DNA of 64,000 bases from Onchocerca volvulus (lineage: Eukaryota > Nematoda > Chromadorea > Rhabditida > Onchocercidae): positions 3,810,713 through 3,874,712 of the forward strand of contig HG738139.1 of NCBI GenBank assembly GCA_000499405.2. The letters are read 5' to 3'. Every line of letters starts with the position of its first letter. Within the stretch, counting starts at the first letter, position 1. Below the pieces are notes generated by a model, which saw nothing but the letters and a program-made list of their open reading frames with translations, had not been told where the DNA came from and ran no database searches. Positions 39,451 to 52,672 of this stretch are shown here, piece after piece. Made by a program: the position numbers and the translations under genes.

Positions 39451-42400
39451 ATGCCGGCTGCATCAATAGGTAAACCGGGTAGCTTAAAGGATCCCGCTAT
39501 TGCTTCGTTATTCTCTGTGAAAGATCCGGAACAACGTTTTGAGGATCTTCGTGAAATCGGTCATGGTTCATTTGGAGCCGTTTTTTTTGTAAGTTCCTTT
39601 TTTTCTCATTTTTATTTCTTTCTATTCATGTAATAATTGACTGGAAATTGTTAGTTGTAGGTAATCCATACAAATAAATATTTAATATTATATCTTAACT
39701 CTCGTCATATACTAAAACATGTTATCTAATATCCAAGTAAAAGAATGAAGGAAAGGTAGAATTGGAGATAATTGATGTGGCTCTATATGAGAACATTCTT
39801 CTTTATAGATTTGTTCTGTCTAATAATTGTTCTACTTGGAATAAATATCTCAATGAAGAAATTTTTGTTAGAATGTTTTTTCGTCTGCTGTCGTTTCTGA
39901 TGAAAGAGAAGAGTTTATAATCAAAATTTTCATGGGGAAATTTTTCAGTAGAATTTCGTATGTAAAATTTACTTTTTCTGCATGAAATTTCCATGTAAAA
40001 TGTAGTGAGATTTTTCAATAAAGCAGCTTCTTTTTTTTCCTCGGTAGAATTTTCCATGAGATTCTGCGGACTTGAAGAATGTGGTTCGATTATCAAAAAT
40101 TTGATTTTCTTTTTTGATACTGTTTTATAGCTTCATGATTCTTATTTCCAAATCCATTTATGATTATAAAATTTCTTTTTCCGGCTCTATCATAAAGTAT
40201 TTTTTTTTTCAGTACCAGTTTTTACTGTGCTAATTTAATTCATTTCAGGCGCAGGATTTGGAAACGAATACAACAGTTGCAATTAAAAAAATGGCTTTTT
40301 CCGGCAAACAATCAGCTGAAAAATGGTCTGATATCATCAAGGAAGTGTCCTTCCTAAAAAATATCAAACATGAAAATATTGTTGAATATCGAGCATGCTA
40401 TCTAAAAGAGCATACTTGCTGGGTAATTTCAATGAATTTCAAAAATCTGTATATTTTTAATTAATCCCTGTCTAAACTGAAGTACTAGATTTATCCAAAA
40501 TAGATTCGGAAATTTATCTCGTTTTGGTTTATGATTCTGAAAATGATTACTGTTTTTGTTATTTCCTATTGTTTATTTCCAGTAGACTTAAAATAGTGCT
40601 AACGATTTTTCAATAAAATTTTACTTTTCCATCAGTTCATAAGGGATGAAAATTGTTACAGCTAGTGATGGAGTATTGTATTGGTTCCGCAGCAGACATA
40701 GTTGAAGTACATCGTAGTCCTATACGGGAATGTGAAATTGCTGCTATCATTGAGCAGACACTTTTTGGACTATCTTATCTACATAAATTAGGACGTATAC
40801 ATCGAGATGTTAAAGCTGGAAATATTCTTTTAACCGATAATGGCATCGTTAAACTTGGTAAGCTGTTTACAGTATAAACTTATATATTGTGGGATTTAAA
40901 ATAAATTAAAAGTGACATATTTTATATAAAATCTATTTTTTAATTTAATTAAATTTTTGTGATCATTTACTCCAATATATTATCAGTGGTATTGATGGAG
41001 ATGGGGAATGACTCTAATATTTGAATTGGTTTGATTATAGCTGACTTTGGGAGTGCTTCTATCTTATGTCCTGCTCAAAGTTTTGTTGGCACGCCTTACT
41101 GGATGGCTCCTGAAGTTATTCTGGCGATGGATGAAGGACATTATGATCAGAGTGCAGATATTTGGTCTCTTGGGATTACTTGTATTGAATTAGGTTAATA
41201 TATTTCGATATAATTTTAATAATTTTCATTTTAATAGTTGACATGAATGAAGAAATGGATTTAACTTTATATTTGGTGAGCGTAAAATAGGTGGAATACC
41301 ATTAATTTCAGCAAATACTATGCTTATAATTACCTGTCAGCTCAGGATCTTGTTTTAGCAGAACGACGTCCTCCTCTTTTCAACATGAATGCAATGTCCG
41401 CTTTATATCATATTGCTCAGAATGATCCACCTAAACTTTCAAATGGCGAGAATTCTTCAATATTGTGGTCATCGGATTTCCATTCTTTCGTTGATCTTTG
41501 CTTACGTAAAGATCCACGTGAGCGAATGAAGACAGGTCCTTGTCAGCAAGTGAGTTATTTGTTTCTGTTGCCATTTTAGGTGCGATGAATATAAATATAA
41601 ATTAGTTTATTTGCTTCGCTAAAAGAAAGGAGAATATATATGAAATTTCTGCATTTGCTGAAATTTTTGGCAAAACTTTCTGTCTGAAATTTTTTCTAGC
41701 ATCCGTTTATTGTGAATGGGCGTTTGGATGGTGTAATTTTGGAATTAATAACAAGAACAAAGGCATTAGTCAGCGATTTGGATAACTTCCAGTACAGGAA
41801 AATGAGAAAATTAGTTTATCTTGACGAGCAACAAAGTATTGTGACTGATGATACGATGATAACAGATCGGCATGATGTGGTATATCTTTGTTTCACTTTT
41901 CCATCATCAATACAATGTGTGTCTGATTTATTTTAATATTCATTTTTCCCTTACTATTTTTAACATATTTTTTTTTACTCCACAATGTTAATGTTAATGT
42001 TTTGCACCTATGAAATTTCTAGATTTCTTATCATTCATATGAGCATGTTCTTGTTTGTTTAATTGCCTTCGGATTGACTCTTCTCCGGTAATATATTCGA
42101 AATTGAAATTGTGGAATAATGAAAAGAAAATGGATAGTGTGTCGTGATGGTTTATATGAGGCGGAAGAGATTGGTATCGGTCTAAGTCGTAATATCTAAG
42201 TGACTGCTAAATTTATCTAATTTATGTTCACTTTGGATAGAAATCTGAATCTTACATTTATTTCAGAAAATGTTTATTTTAATTAAGTCCCTTTTTTCGG
42301 ACAATTTTCAAGTTGATATTATTTTTTCAAGTCGATTTTGCAGGACGAAGAATTGTCAGGAATAGGAGGTTCAACAAGTTCACGGTCAAATTCGATTTCT

Positions 42401-45400
42401 TCATTCCAATCTTATCATTCAACTGCTCCTATTTCTGATAGTCATCATGGAGACAATGGTAAAGCCATTATTTCACGGCCTCTTATTCCTCTTCGTGTTC
42501 TTTCATCAGCTGGTTCTGATATCAACAGTTTTAATGAAGATTTGGATAACACTGACAAGGTAATTTTTTTCTTTTTGTATGAGATCAATTTTTTCACAAA
42601 CAGTAACAATCATAATTTGTCTTTGATTTCTAAAATTATAAGCAGCTATACGTATTTATAATACCAAGATTATGGAAGCGATATGAACCATTGCCGAATT
42701 TTAAGATTACTCTATAATTACTTAACCTGGAAAATATGCTACCCACTCGTTTACTTTGCTTACGTTAAATTGAAAGTTCCTAAATTTAGAATAGGACGAT
42801 AATTCACGTTGGTGACGGAGGAGGTCATTGCATGCACTCAATGCATGAATTATCTCTTGCTGAAGAAACTTCTTCAGGAATGCCAACACCTCCCTCAGCA
42901 TCTGACGAAACTACGAGGCCGATTAATGTATACTTTCAGTTTTCTTTTTTGAGGTTTCAAAATTTTAATCATAAATTGTACTTTTACCTGCTCCGGCTTT
43001 TTCTTCTAATGCAAATTTGTAAATAACAAAATTTGTGAAAAAATTTTTTAGGAAGAAATGGCAACTCTTCGGCGATCCAAATTTTCAACATTACGAACAA
43101 CGAAGCTAATTTCAAAGGAATTGGAGGAATATAGTAGGGAAAATAATATATATGAACAAATGAGTGGTTATAAACGTTTACGTCAACAGCATCAGAAGGA
43201 ATTGAAGCAAGTAAGTTTTTTAGATCAGCTTTAATTTTGGAGGATCCAATGATATAGAAATGGAAAAGTTAAATGATCTTAAAATTGCTTTAGCAAATGG
43301 TAAAACTTATATTTTTAACATTTAGGTGAATTTTCTTTTCCACAAAAAAACATGCTTCATTATTCGTTTTCAGTTCAAAAATATATTCGTTTTAGCTTGA
43401 AGAGAAATGTGCAATGGAGATGGAATCATTCAAACAAAAAGCTGATAAAGAATATGAAAATCTTTTAAATGTTTTTAGCAAAGAACTTCAGCGTCTACGT
43501 AACAGTCAAAATACTGAAAAAGATAAAAAGGTAGGACTTTTGCTTTCTATTATATCAATGTCATTTTCAAGTATAGTCAAGTCTGCTGTAAAATGTCACA
43601 GTTTTACATTATACAATGATTTTGAAGATTGGTAGTTTTTAGAAACAATTATTAGTTTTTAGTATCTCTTTATTTTCGTTGTTATTTCAAACATAAAATA
43701 AGTTTCGAATTGTTAATGGTGATGTAGGAACGGTTTCTTGTTCTGTATCAGAATTTCAGAGCACAAAATTTGCACATAGCATCAGCTAAAGTTCATGAAA
43801 AATATCAATTCTAATTTGTTTGATTTTCTTTTTGCCGTGTCTTCATTTGTGCTTAATATTGTCTTCTGTCTTGTTAGATTTTTTCTTTATAGCTCCGTGA
43901 ATATGATGAAGCCGAACGCAGGTTACGGCGTCAATTAAATTCACAACACGAAAACGAATTAAAAGCATTTTCTAATGCTCAAAAGAAGGAATATAAGCAC
44001 AATAAAGAGAGAGCCAAAGTGGTAAATTTTTTTGCATCTGAAGCAGAAAACTATATAAAACAACTATATAAAACTTTATTTCGAATAACATTTGTTATTG
44101 ATTTTTGTAAGAAGATAGGGTTACTCTATAGCCTTACTCCTTACTTTTACTGAAATAAGAATAATTTGTAATTTTAAAGGAATTGAAAGAACGCTATGGA
44201 ATTCGTTCTGCATATGAAAGTGCACTGAAGGAGACGAAAGCTGTTTTGAATGCAAGGCGTACTGATGCGGAAGCGGTGTTTACTCGTGAGCAAAAAATAA
44301 CGATGGAAAATGAAATTCGTAGGTTGAGAGGAGTTCGTATGATCGAAATGCACGCTTTGGTTGAGAAATTGATTGCAGATGTATGTTTTCTGTATCTTGA
44401 TATAAATTCAAGGTTTTATGAGCGATTACTTCTGTTTAGATAACTTTAGAGCATAAGATGAGCAAGATATATGAATGATATTAACTATAAAAGTGCTTAC
44501 GTCCTTGTTTTAAATTTCTACTTTTGTGTAGACATCAGCATTGTAATCTTTTTTGGAAGGTTGATGTATTTCTGAATGCAACTTTGTAACCACAGACAAG
44601 CATTTTTCTTAATGAATGATTAGACCTGGCTATCTGATGATGTATGGAATTTAGATATAGATTGTATTTCTCATTATTTAATGAAAGCAGTTCAATCTTT
44701 ATAACTTAATCTGTCAATATTGGTTCTAAGTGACGTTTGAAAAATTAAATCTGTTTTCAGTAATGTTATTGTGCAAAGCTTTCCAATTCTTCGTAAAAAA
44801 TGATTGGTTACTGAAATTATTTACTAATTTGAATGGAATGGATTCATTGTAGATAGCAGTTGTGGCACAAAATGGGTTATATAGGAAGTGGAATTTATTT
44901 TAGGAGTTGAAATTCAAAGGCAAACAATTGGAAACAAGCCATGCTCTGTTAAGAAAACATCATGAACAAACAAAAGAACTCGAATCATCACTTTTAATCG
45001 ACAGTCAACGCATGAAACGGCGACATCTGGACAAACAGCATGAAGCCGAAACTTCAAATCAGTTGCAGTATAATCAAAGAGTTATAGATGAAACTATGAA
45101 ACGACATGCTTTGCAATCAAAACAGCAGCCCAAAGAATTGAAGGTTTTGTTGCGATTTGATTTATTCAGAGAAGTCATAAAATGATTGTTTGTTGTATTT
45201 TTTTTTTTTTTTTTTTCGTGACAAGAAAGAAAATAAGCTCTCAAGGCATTATTTTTATTTTGAAGAACAACAAAGTTTTCAGGTGATCCTGTTGTTTCAA
45301 AATAAATTGTTCTTTAATCTGTTTTTATAGACAAAAGAGTTGCAAATAAGAAAACAGTATCGACAGGCAGTGAAAACACAGCTAAGGCAGAGCAAGCTGT

Positions 45401-46828
45401 TACAAGCTCAGGTATGCTTTTCAGAACTTTAATTTTTAAGATCTTGCAAACTAAAGATTGAAAATTTCATTTTTTCAGATCTCAAAATCAGAAGTTTGAA
45501 ATTTTCATATTTTGTTTCTAATTTAATTTTGATAGGTTTTCAGGTATTGAGCTCTACGCCAAAAGAAGAACATAGGGAAATGATAGCAAAATTGAAGGAA
45601 GAGCAAAAGAGAAAGTTAGCAACATTGGCTGGACAATACGAAAGTACTATCGAAAGTTTGCTGCGAGATTTAACTGTAAAATTAGAATCTTGGCAGGTAA
45701 TTTTCGATTTTTTTGTATTCCGTAGAAATAGTACTAATAATTTTGTATATTCCATAATTTTCTTTTAGTTCAATTTTATTAATAGTTATCTTGGCATAGG
45801 TCATTTTTGCTTAACCTCAAGACATTTTTTGAATTCATAATAGTCATTGTGATTCAAGACCCTTTTTGCTGAGCTTTTTTTATTTGCTTGCAAGAAATAA
45901 ATGAATATGTTTTTGTGTCGAAATATTTTATTACTTTTTGGCTAGCAGTTGATTGAGACTTTCCTATGCATTGATTATTAGTATTCAGGATATTTATCCT
46001 TTTTCTGTGATTCTGTTATAGTCTCATATAAATATATATTGCTTTGTTTAGGAAGACGAATTGAAAGCTTTGAAAGAGAAACTTGAAAAAGAGATGGATA
46101 TGCTTAAAGATTTTCAAAATCGACAGAAAAATTGCCTCAAAGAGAACTGTAAAAGAGAGGAACAGAAATTGGCGGAGCGTACTTCGATAAGAAAAGCAGT
46201 TATCGAAAAAAAGGTAGTTTATGATATTATTTGAATAATGTTGATATGATTCAAGCATATTTTTTTGCTGATGAAAGCTCGCCTAGTCAGAAGCACTTAC
46301 ATTTTATTATTCATGCTTATTATAATATTCGCATTACGCGAATCAAGCAAAGATCTGGATTTACATTCTAATTCGTCCAAAAGTTCATTTACTTTTTCAA
46401 TTTTTGAATTTTTCTGTAACAAATATTTGATGAGAGATCTTGTTTTTGAAAACATTGGCAATAAAATTGATCATTTAGAAAATTTATATGTGAGCACAGG
46501 AGGCACGAAGAGAAATCTTAATGCAAGAAACGTAAATAGAACTGGGGAACGGAAAGTTCATTAAATTTATTTATATTCTAGGCTTTTTTCACAGCATCAT
46601 TTGTTTTAGATGGAAGAAGAAAAGGCATCCTTGGAGACTGAGCGTCAGAAAATGTTAAAAGCGGTGGAGGAAAAACATCGTATTGAAAAAGCGGCATTTT
46701 TTGATGATGAACAGAAGGCGCTAAATGAACAAACGCAACAGATGTCCTCATCTGTTTCTCAATTTAGTTCACAAGACACCTTATGCTCAATTTCATCAAA
46801 TCTTCATTCTTTAGCTACAAGTTCTTAG
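39451..46828 (+). CDS. kin-18: TAO-family Ste20 serine/threonine kinase
   Basis: TAO kinases are MAP3Ks that activate p38/JNK and Hippo signalling and regulate microtubules. Exons: 39451-39588, 40249-40422, 40662-40857, 41041-41193, 41359-41549, 41700-41879, 42344-42559, 42790-42927, 43052-43210, 43396-43530, 43893-44021, 44180-44380, 44904-45143, 45331-45411, 45544-45696, 46052-46213, 46610-46828; 954 residues. The start [18 protein letters not shown] matches TAOK N-termini. Kinase motifs are intact: [24 protein letters not shown] (HRD near 152), [27 protein letters not shown] serine-rich linker and a long coiled coil follow ([35 protein letters not shown]), as in TAOK1-3. Intron 16 carries a nested ORF. 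AATAAA at 47009-47014 is a likely end signal. The acceptor of exon 8 was chosen at 42789 because the alternative at 42795 gives a stop. Confidence 0.96.
46271..46564 (+). CDS. Candidate nested ORF: small secreted-type protein in TAO kinase intron 16
   Basis: A single-exon frame of 97 codons from ATG to TAA, filling most of the 396-base intron 46214-46609 on the same strand. The N-terminus looks like a signal peptide: basic n-region MKARLVR, then hydrophobic [15 protein letters not shown]. The rest is polar, with N-glycosylation sequons (NSS, NRT), one cysteine (FFCNKY), and a basic C-terminus containing a KR dibasic site ([10 protein letters not shown]). No family recognised. It could also be a chance frame, since AT-rich DNA readily encodes hydrophobic runs. 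No homology or expression evidence is available here. Confidence 0.35.
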   Translation: MKARLVRSTYILLFMLIIIFALRESSKDLDLHSNSSKSSFTFSIFEFFCNKYLMRDLVFENIGNKIDHLENLYVSTGGTKRNLNARNVNRTGERKVH

Positions 46829-47008
46829 GCTATTTTATTTATATGAAATCATTTTGTTGTAAGGCTTTCAGAACGGCCATGTGTTTAAGAGTTAGGTTTT
46901 TTATCTTTCATTTTAAAAGATTATACTTCAGGGTATCCGATATATGGGTACATTACCATAGAGGTAACGCATGCTTAGCGTAATGACTTGAAGCTCTTAC
47001 ATGATGAA

Positions 47009-47014
47009 AATAAA
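47009..47014 (+). terminator. Candidate polyadenylation signal, TAO kinase
   Basis: AATAAA, 180 bases after the stop codon, with another AATAAA-like hexamer shortly after. Confidence 0.45.
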
Positions 47015-50000
47015 TGAAAGAAAATAAAAATAACGCTTTTTTTTCAGTTGTATGTCATTGACATGTTATGCAGATTATATATCATTTTTGAACAATCTTA
47101 GAATCCCGAATAAATTTTTCCTAACTGCATATTCTTTATCATGTAAAAGATATGAACTAGGGAAATGATAAAGAATATATATCTCTTTTTTTGTATCTTT
47201 CATGTCCAATTCTTTATTGAAATGATTGTGTTCGAGCGAACTCATCGAATTATTTCCCCCGGTAGTTTTGATTTTTATCCGGTATGTGAAATTAATTTTA
47301 CTTTTCATTTCACAGTACTCGTTTGAAATTTTAGATGCTTATTCAAATTTCGCTCTCTTGGCATTGAAGTAAATTTACATTGAGCTTGATTTTAATATAA
47401 ATTATGGAAAAATTCAGTTTTCTGGAATTCATAAGATCTCATATTATTACCTACCTCCTAATGCTAATTTGCTACAGTTCTATCAAATGGTTTAGATATA
47501 ATGTTGATTCATGGTCCATTTTGTCAATTTTTTCGAAATTCGCAGAAATTTAATCAGATATGGATGAAATCGCTTGATTTTTCCCTCTTTTGTTGTCAGT
47601 CATATCCAAAAGTTTTCTACTGGAATAAATGTGCCATCTTGGCTTTGGCCTTATCTTCTGATCTTCTTTGTGTTCTTGGATTGTTTCTTTCATCGATTAA
47701 TCTTGCGATTTCTAGGGAAGATTAATGCAGCCAACTGCAAGTAATTATTATTATGGATGAAATATCTCTTTAAATCGTGATAGCTATTACTTCAGTTGTG
47801 GCGCTATAGATGCTTACTTTGTATACTTTATTTCAACATATCTTTGAATTAGCAAATTTATGATCCGTTTTGTCCTTACATCTGTTGCTTTCATGTTCAT
47901 AAGCATAGTAGAAATTTTTGACATTTGATTTTCTGAATCGCTCTACGCAGTTGCTACAAATTATCCTTCAATATTTAAAGATAATTTAATTTAATTTACA
48001 GTGATCAGGTTTTCGCGTTCAAACGTTAGTATATCTCTGTATTAATCTACCGCTTTTATTTTTTTTTTATTTTTATTTTTTTTTGTTTTTTTTTTTGTTT
48101 TTTCCCATTAGATTGTGTATGATCATATTTAAGGGAACCGGTGCACATTGAAGAAAAGAATGTATTATAGGAGTCGTGTGCCTTATTTGTTTATTAGTGC
48201 CACAAAACAATATTATTAGTATAACTGTTATTGTTTATTTACGTTGATTGCATGACCCTATCGATGTTGAAGTTTTAATATTTCATCTCTCGAGTTCCAT
48301 TTTCTGATTTAAAAAGCCATGAATTATTAACTCAGGTGAAAAAATGAGCAATGAAAAAGATGAAAGAAGATGAGAGCCAAAATTTTTTCTTATAATTAGT
48401 TTGCTTGATTCTTCTAAATGCAATCAAGTAAATTATTCAATCAATTTTTGCTAATTCTTTTTCTCCCCTGTTTTTTCTTTTTTTTTTTTTTTCGATTCAT
48501 GCTTTAGTTTAAATGTCATTTGTAATTATCAAATTTCCTTTCCTTTATCTTACATGCTTCACTTGTACAGTAGCCTTTCATCTTTTCCAAAAGTGCAGCA
48601 TTTGTCATAATTATAATATATATAAACTTTAGTTCTTCTTACCTTTCTCCTTACGTCTATTTCACTGGAATATCAAAATTTTTCTCGGAAATACCAAGTC
48701 TCGAAGTTTTTTTTTTTTTGTTATTGTTTATTGATTCTTTTGCTATTGTTTTAATTGGCTGTTCTGGTTTGTACATGCTCACCATCATTCCAACGCATTA
48801 ATAAAATTTACGTATTAGCCTTTGACCTTTGTGTTCACAATAATATTATGACCGAAAAATCATCCAGCAGAAGCGAATCGAATAAATTCAACGTAATGTG
48901 TAAATGAGAATTTGTGTCAATAATACTTCAAGCTATTTCCAACTTTATCAAATCTATGAGATCTTAAAATTCCATAATTTTTAGTATAATAACATGAATT
49001 TATTTTTCTAGCAAATAATTTATATTAATAACTTGATTTTAGACGAAGAAATACATAGAAACCGAAGAATGATCTAAGAGAATGCAGATCATCATGTTTA
49101 ATTAATCTAGTTTTAATAAACTTTATTTTATAATTTTAATTAGTTTAAATTTTTCATGTAAATTAATACTTTCAAATTTAGTTAAATAATAGAAATGGAA
49201 GTGAAAAGAACGAATTATTGCTGTTGTTGTTGTTGTTATTGAAATAATTTTTAATAGCTGAACCTAAATTGATCGGTAAATTCCGCCTTTAAATTTTATT
49301 ACATTCTTGTCAAAAGCATCTAATTACTGCAACTTTATAAATAATAGAAACTAAATCTTATACAAATGAAACATTCCTTTTTACACATTAGTAAAAAGGA
49401 TGAAAGATTAAAAGTCAAGTTAATCGCTTCAGAAAGGTCATAAAATTCACTCAAAACTACTACTTCAATAGCGGTTTTATTGATTTACAACTTCTCGATT
49501 TATTCATAGAAGATATTTAATTTGGATGGAATGTCCTTGACTAAAAGATAAGATAGTTTATATACTCTTTCAAAATATTAGTACAAAAATTTCCATTGTA
49601 GAAGAAATAAGAAAAAAAAAACTTACTTTAAAAGTTATTAAGAATTTATTTTTTAATTATAATTTGAATGGGGAGTGATGGGGAGGAAAAAAAATACCTA
49701 GTTTTATTGAAATCAAAAATTTGATACAATTTGCTAAAATAATACAATGATATATTTATAAATGTAAAGGTTAAAAATCTATTAAAGAAAGAAATTAATG
49801 AAGAAAAAGCTTGAATTTGAAAAGAAAAAAAAATTTTAAATTGAATTTTCCAGCAATATTTTTGGAAATTTAATTTTGAAAATTTCGTCATTCCATTTTT
49901 ATGAAATAATCAATCCAACTTATCCATCCAGCCCATTTTTGCAAAAAAAAAAAAAAAAAAAAGAATTACAAATTTCTGAAAATTTCAAAGATGAAAAAGA

Positions 50001-50784
50001 TTTTCATTACAGAAGAAAAAAAAAAGTTGAAACTTATTTTCCTTATTTATAAAATTCTGATCAAAAGAGCTAGTTTGTTAAATTTGAATCTTTTAAAATA
50101 GTTCGGACAATTTCAAATTATTTCAATCATATTGCTTATAAAACAATTCATGATAATACATACATATTAATTGAAGGAATTCATTTATATTTAATTACAA
50201 CAATATTTATTCCTAATCTAATTATTTCGATGCTATACATACAATTATTCAATTAATTAATTTCAAATTACAAAAAGCTTGTCACTAAGATTGTTTTTAC
50301 TAATTCCTATAATACTAATATTAGTCCATAATATCCAGTTAATATCGTTTTAGGATGCAAACTTAAAATAACTTACATTTCTCAAACAAGCTTGCAGAAA
50401 CTTGCAATAATTTGCATTTTTTCAACAAACTTGCATTTCTCGACAAACTTGAAACAATAATATTTCAAAAAGTTTTCTATCTCGTTAATTAAACATATTT
50501 AACTTAATTAACTTAATCACATTCAACAGTTCAAACAAAAGAAAAAAATTAAGGATTTGAAAAAAAAAAAAAAAGGAAAAAGGAAGGAAAGAGATGAAAA
50601 GATAATTGTTGGCAGGTGCTTATCATTGGTGCTTATCGTATCTTCGTTAATTAGAGGTAATATATTTGTTGTTTAATTAGAGAGAAGAAAAGAAAAAGAG
50701 AAAAAAATGCATAAAATTACTTTACTCCATATTTTGGAGCAAAAAATTTTTTACGATGAAATGGTAGATTGTAAGATACAGTTT

Positions 50785-50788
<4 letters not shown>

Positions 50789-50838
<50 letters not shown>

Positions 50839-50863
50839 ACTTCTTCTACAATCGAGAGAAAGG

Positions 50864-50896
<33 letters not shown>
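50789..50896. repeat. Inverted (CT)24 / (AG)15 microsatellite pair
   Basis: A pure CT tract at 50789-50836 and an AG tract at 50867-50896, separated by 30 bases. The two are mutually complementary and could form a stem of up to about 30 bp. Confidence 0.9.
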
Positions 50897-50899
<3 letters not shown>

Positions 50900-51169
50900 T
50901 ATATTGTGATAGGTACCGTTGATGATGATAATTTTAATATGTTTCGCTGAGGAAATCATAAAATTGCAACCAATCAATGAACAATAAAAAGGGAATTTGT
51001 GTGAGCATTCTGGCAAGAATGAATCAATTTGATCAATCAGTTGATCAGTTGCTTCGACAAAATTGAATTAAATTCTAAATTGAACTGAATTGAAATTTGT
51101 AATTTTTTAATCGAACTTGTTCTTAATTTACTTATTCTGTTCTTTTTTCTTCTTTCGTTTCTCCCTTTT

Positions 51170-51170
51170 C

Positions 51171-51190
<20 letters not shown>
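51170..51190. repeat. CT microsatellite
   Basis: Pure CT run of about 21 bases followed by TTTC units. Confidence 0.85.
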
Positions 51191-51203
<13 letters not shown>

Positions 51204-51401
51204 TCAATTTCGATCAAAAATGGAAATACTTGTTTATGATGATGGGTTGTTGGTTTATCCAATTTTAATTTAAAAACGATGAAATAAACGGTGAAACTTT
51301 TTTTGTAGAGAATGTTTATTCAACGAAAACGTTTACATTATACTCACAATTTTACCTTTTCTTTCTTCCTTTTCTAAATTTACTTTTTCTTTTCATATTG
51401 T

Positions 51402-51574
51402 AATTCTATTATATTTTATTTCATTCTATTCTGTTATATGTCTTTTATTTAATTCCATTCCATTTTATTCTATTCTATTAATTTGACTTTTCTGTTAAAT
51501 TCTGTAATATTTTATTCCATTCTATTCTATCCTATTTTACTCTATTCTACCCTATTCTGTTCTATTCTATTTTA
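51402..51574. repeat. Degenerate pentanucleotide repeat (TTCTA-like)
   Basis: Many near-copies of ATTCT, TTCTA and CCATT, most regular at 51510-51574 (TCTATTCTATCCTATTTTAC-type units). Confidence 0.8.
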
Positions 51575-52389
51575 ATAATTCGATTTAATTTTTCCATTAA
51601 AATTACGTTGAGTTCTAAAAATTTTTTTCAAACAAGTATTACCTTATTAATAATACTTATTCCTTATTAAAAATCCATCCAAACAAATCAACTCAGTGTT
51701 TTGAAAAAGAAGAAAATTTGATAAATTATGAAAAAAAAAAAAACAAAAATATAAAAATAGAAATAGCTGAGCAATTATTTGATGAAATAATTTTTCTCAA
51801 TTATTCCACTCTTATCAAAATATGCTAATATATTTATCACTTTTTAAAATCATTTTTCTTTTCTTTCTCGAAAAAAGAAATTTAAAAAAAAAATACAAAT
51901 TTTTCAAAAAAATCATAAATTTGATAGTTCCCGTAACAAGTATATGATGAAATTTTTGCAAATAAGTAAATTTATTTTAAGTTTTTACAAATTTTAATAG
52001 TTTACTTTCATTTTTTTTTTTGCTTAATGCAACTGATAAACAAAATAATTCAGATATTACATAGCAATGTTTGTACAATTCTATAGTAATTAATTAATTC
52101 ATTTTAATTTTTAAATCAATCATTTTCAATGGGTGGATCATTTTTCGTTTTGATTAGCTGATCTGTAAAAATTCTATATTTCTATTCTTAATCCTATAAT
52201 CCCTACCGTATAATAAATGGAATAATTTCAAAAGTTTAATTCGATTCAAAAGAAACTGCTTATTGTGTGGTGCAATTATTATCACTTATCTAATTTTAAT
52301 TTAATTTTTTATTTTCATCGATTACTCATTATTCAGATATTATTTGCTTATCTATTTATTTTTCGCTTTTTAAATATTTCCCATTGTTA

Positions 52390-52672
52390 GTTACTGTATT
52401 ACAGTACTCTGCTTAAATTTAGCATTTTTTGAAAAAAAAAAAACAGAGCGAGTATCGTCCAAATGATGAACGAAGTTGGCTTAGAGTGCTATCTGTTGAC
52501 AATCATAATTATAATTGTCCTTTCAAATATATCCTATTATTTGCTGGTTACTGTATTACAGTATCTTGCCTAAATTCATCATTTTCAAAAAAAAAAAAAA
52601 AAATGTATCGTCCAAATGGTGAACGCAGACGACTAAGAGAGCCATCTATTGACAGTAATAAATTGTAACTGT
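52390..52672. repeat. Two-copy direct repeat, period 157 bases
   Basis: Copy 1 starts at 52390 and copy 2 at 52547, both with GTTACTGTATTACAGTA (itself an inverted repeat, TACTGTA/TACAGTA). Both continue through an A-run to TATCGTCCAAATG.TGAACG and end near CTATTGACA-like sequence. The copies are diverged. One frame (52429-52668 +) is open across both and repeats the peptide pattern YRPN-ER--LR--S-D. Confidence 0.75.

Noticed and set aside
42796..42927. Alternative exon 8 of TAO kinase starting after AATAG
   Set aside because: In phase 0 this start runs into TGA after six codons; the acceptor six bases upstream keeps the frame and gives a TAOK-like IIHVG segment.
50707..50922. 71-codon ORF with a Leu-Ser run then an Arg-Glu run
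   Set aside because: Produced by translating the CT and AG microsatellites.
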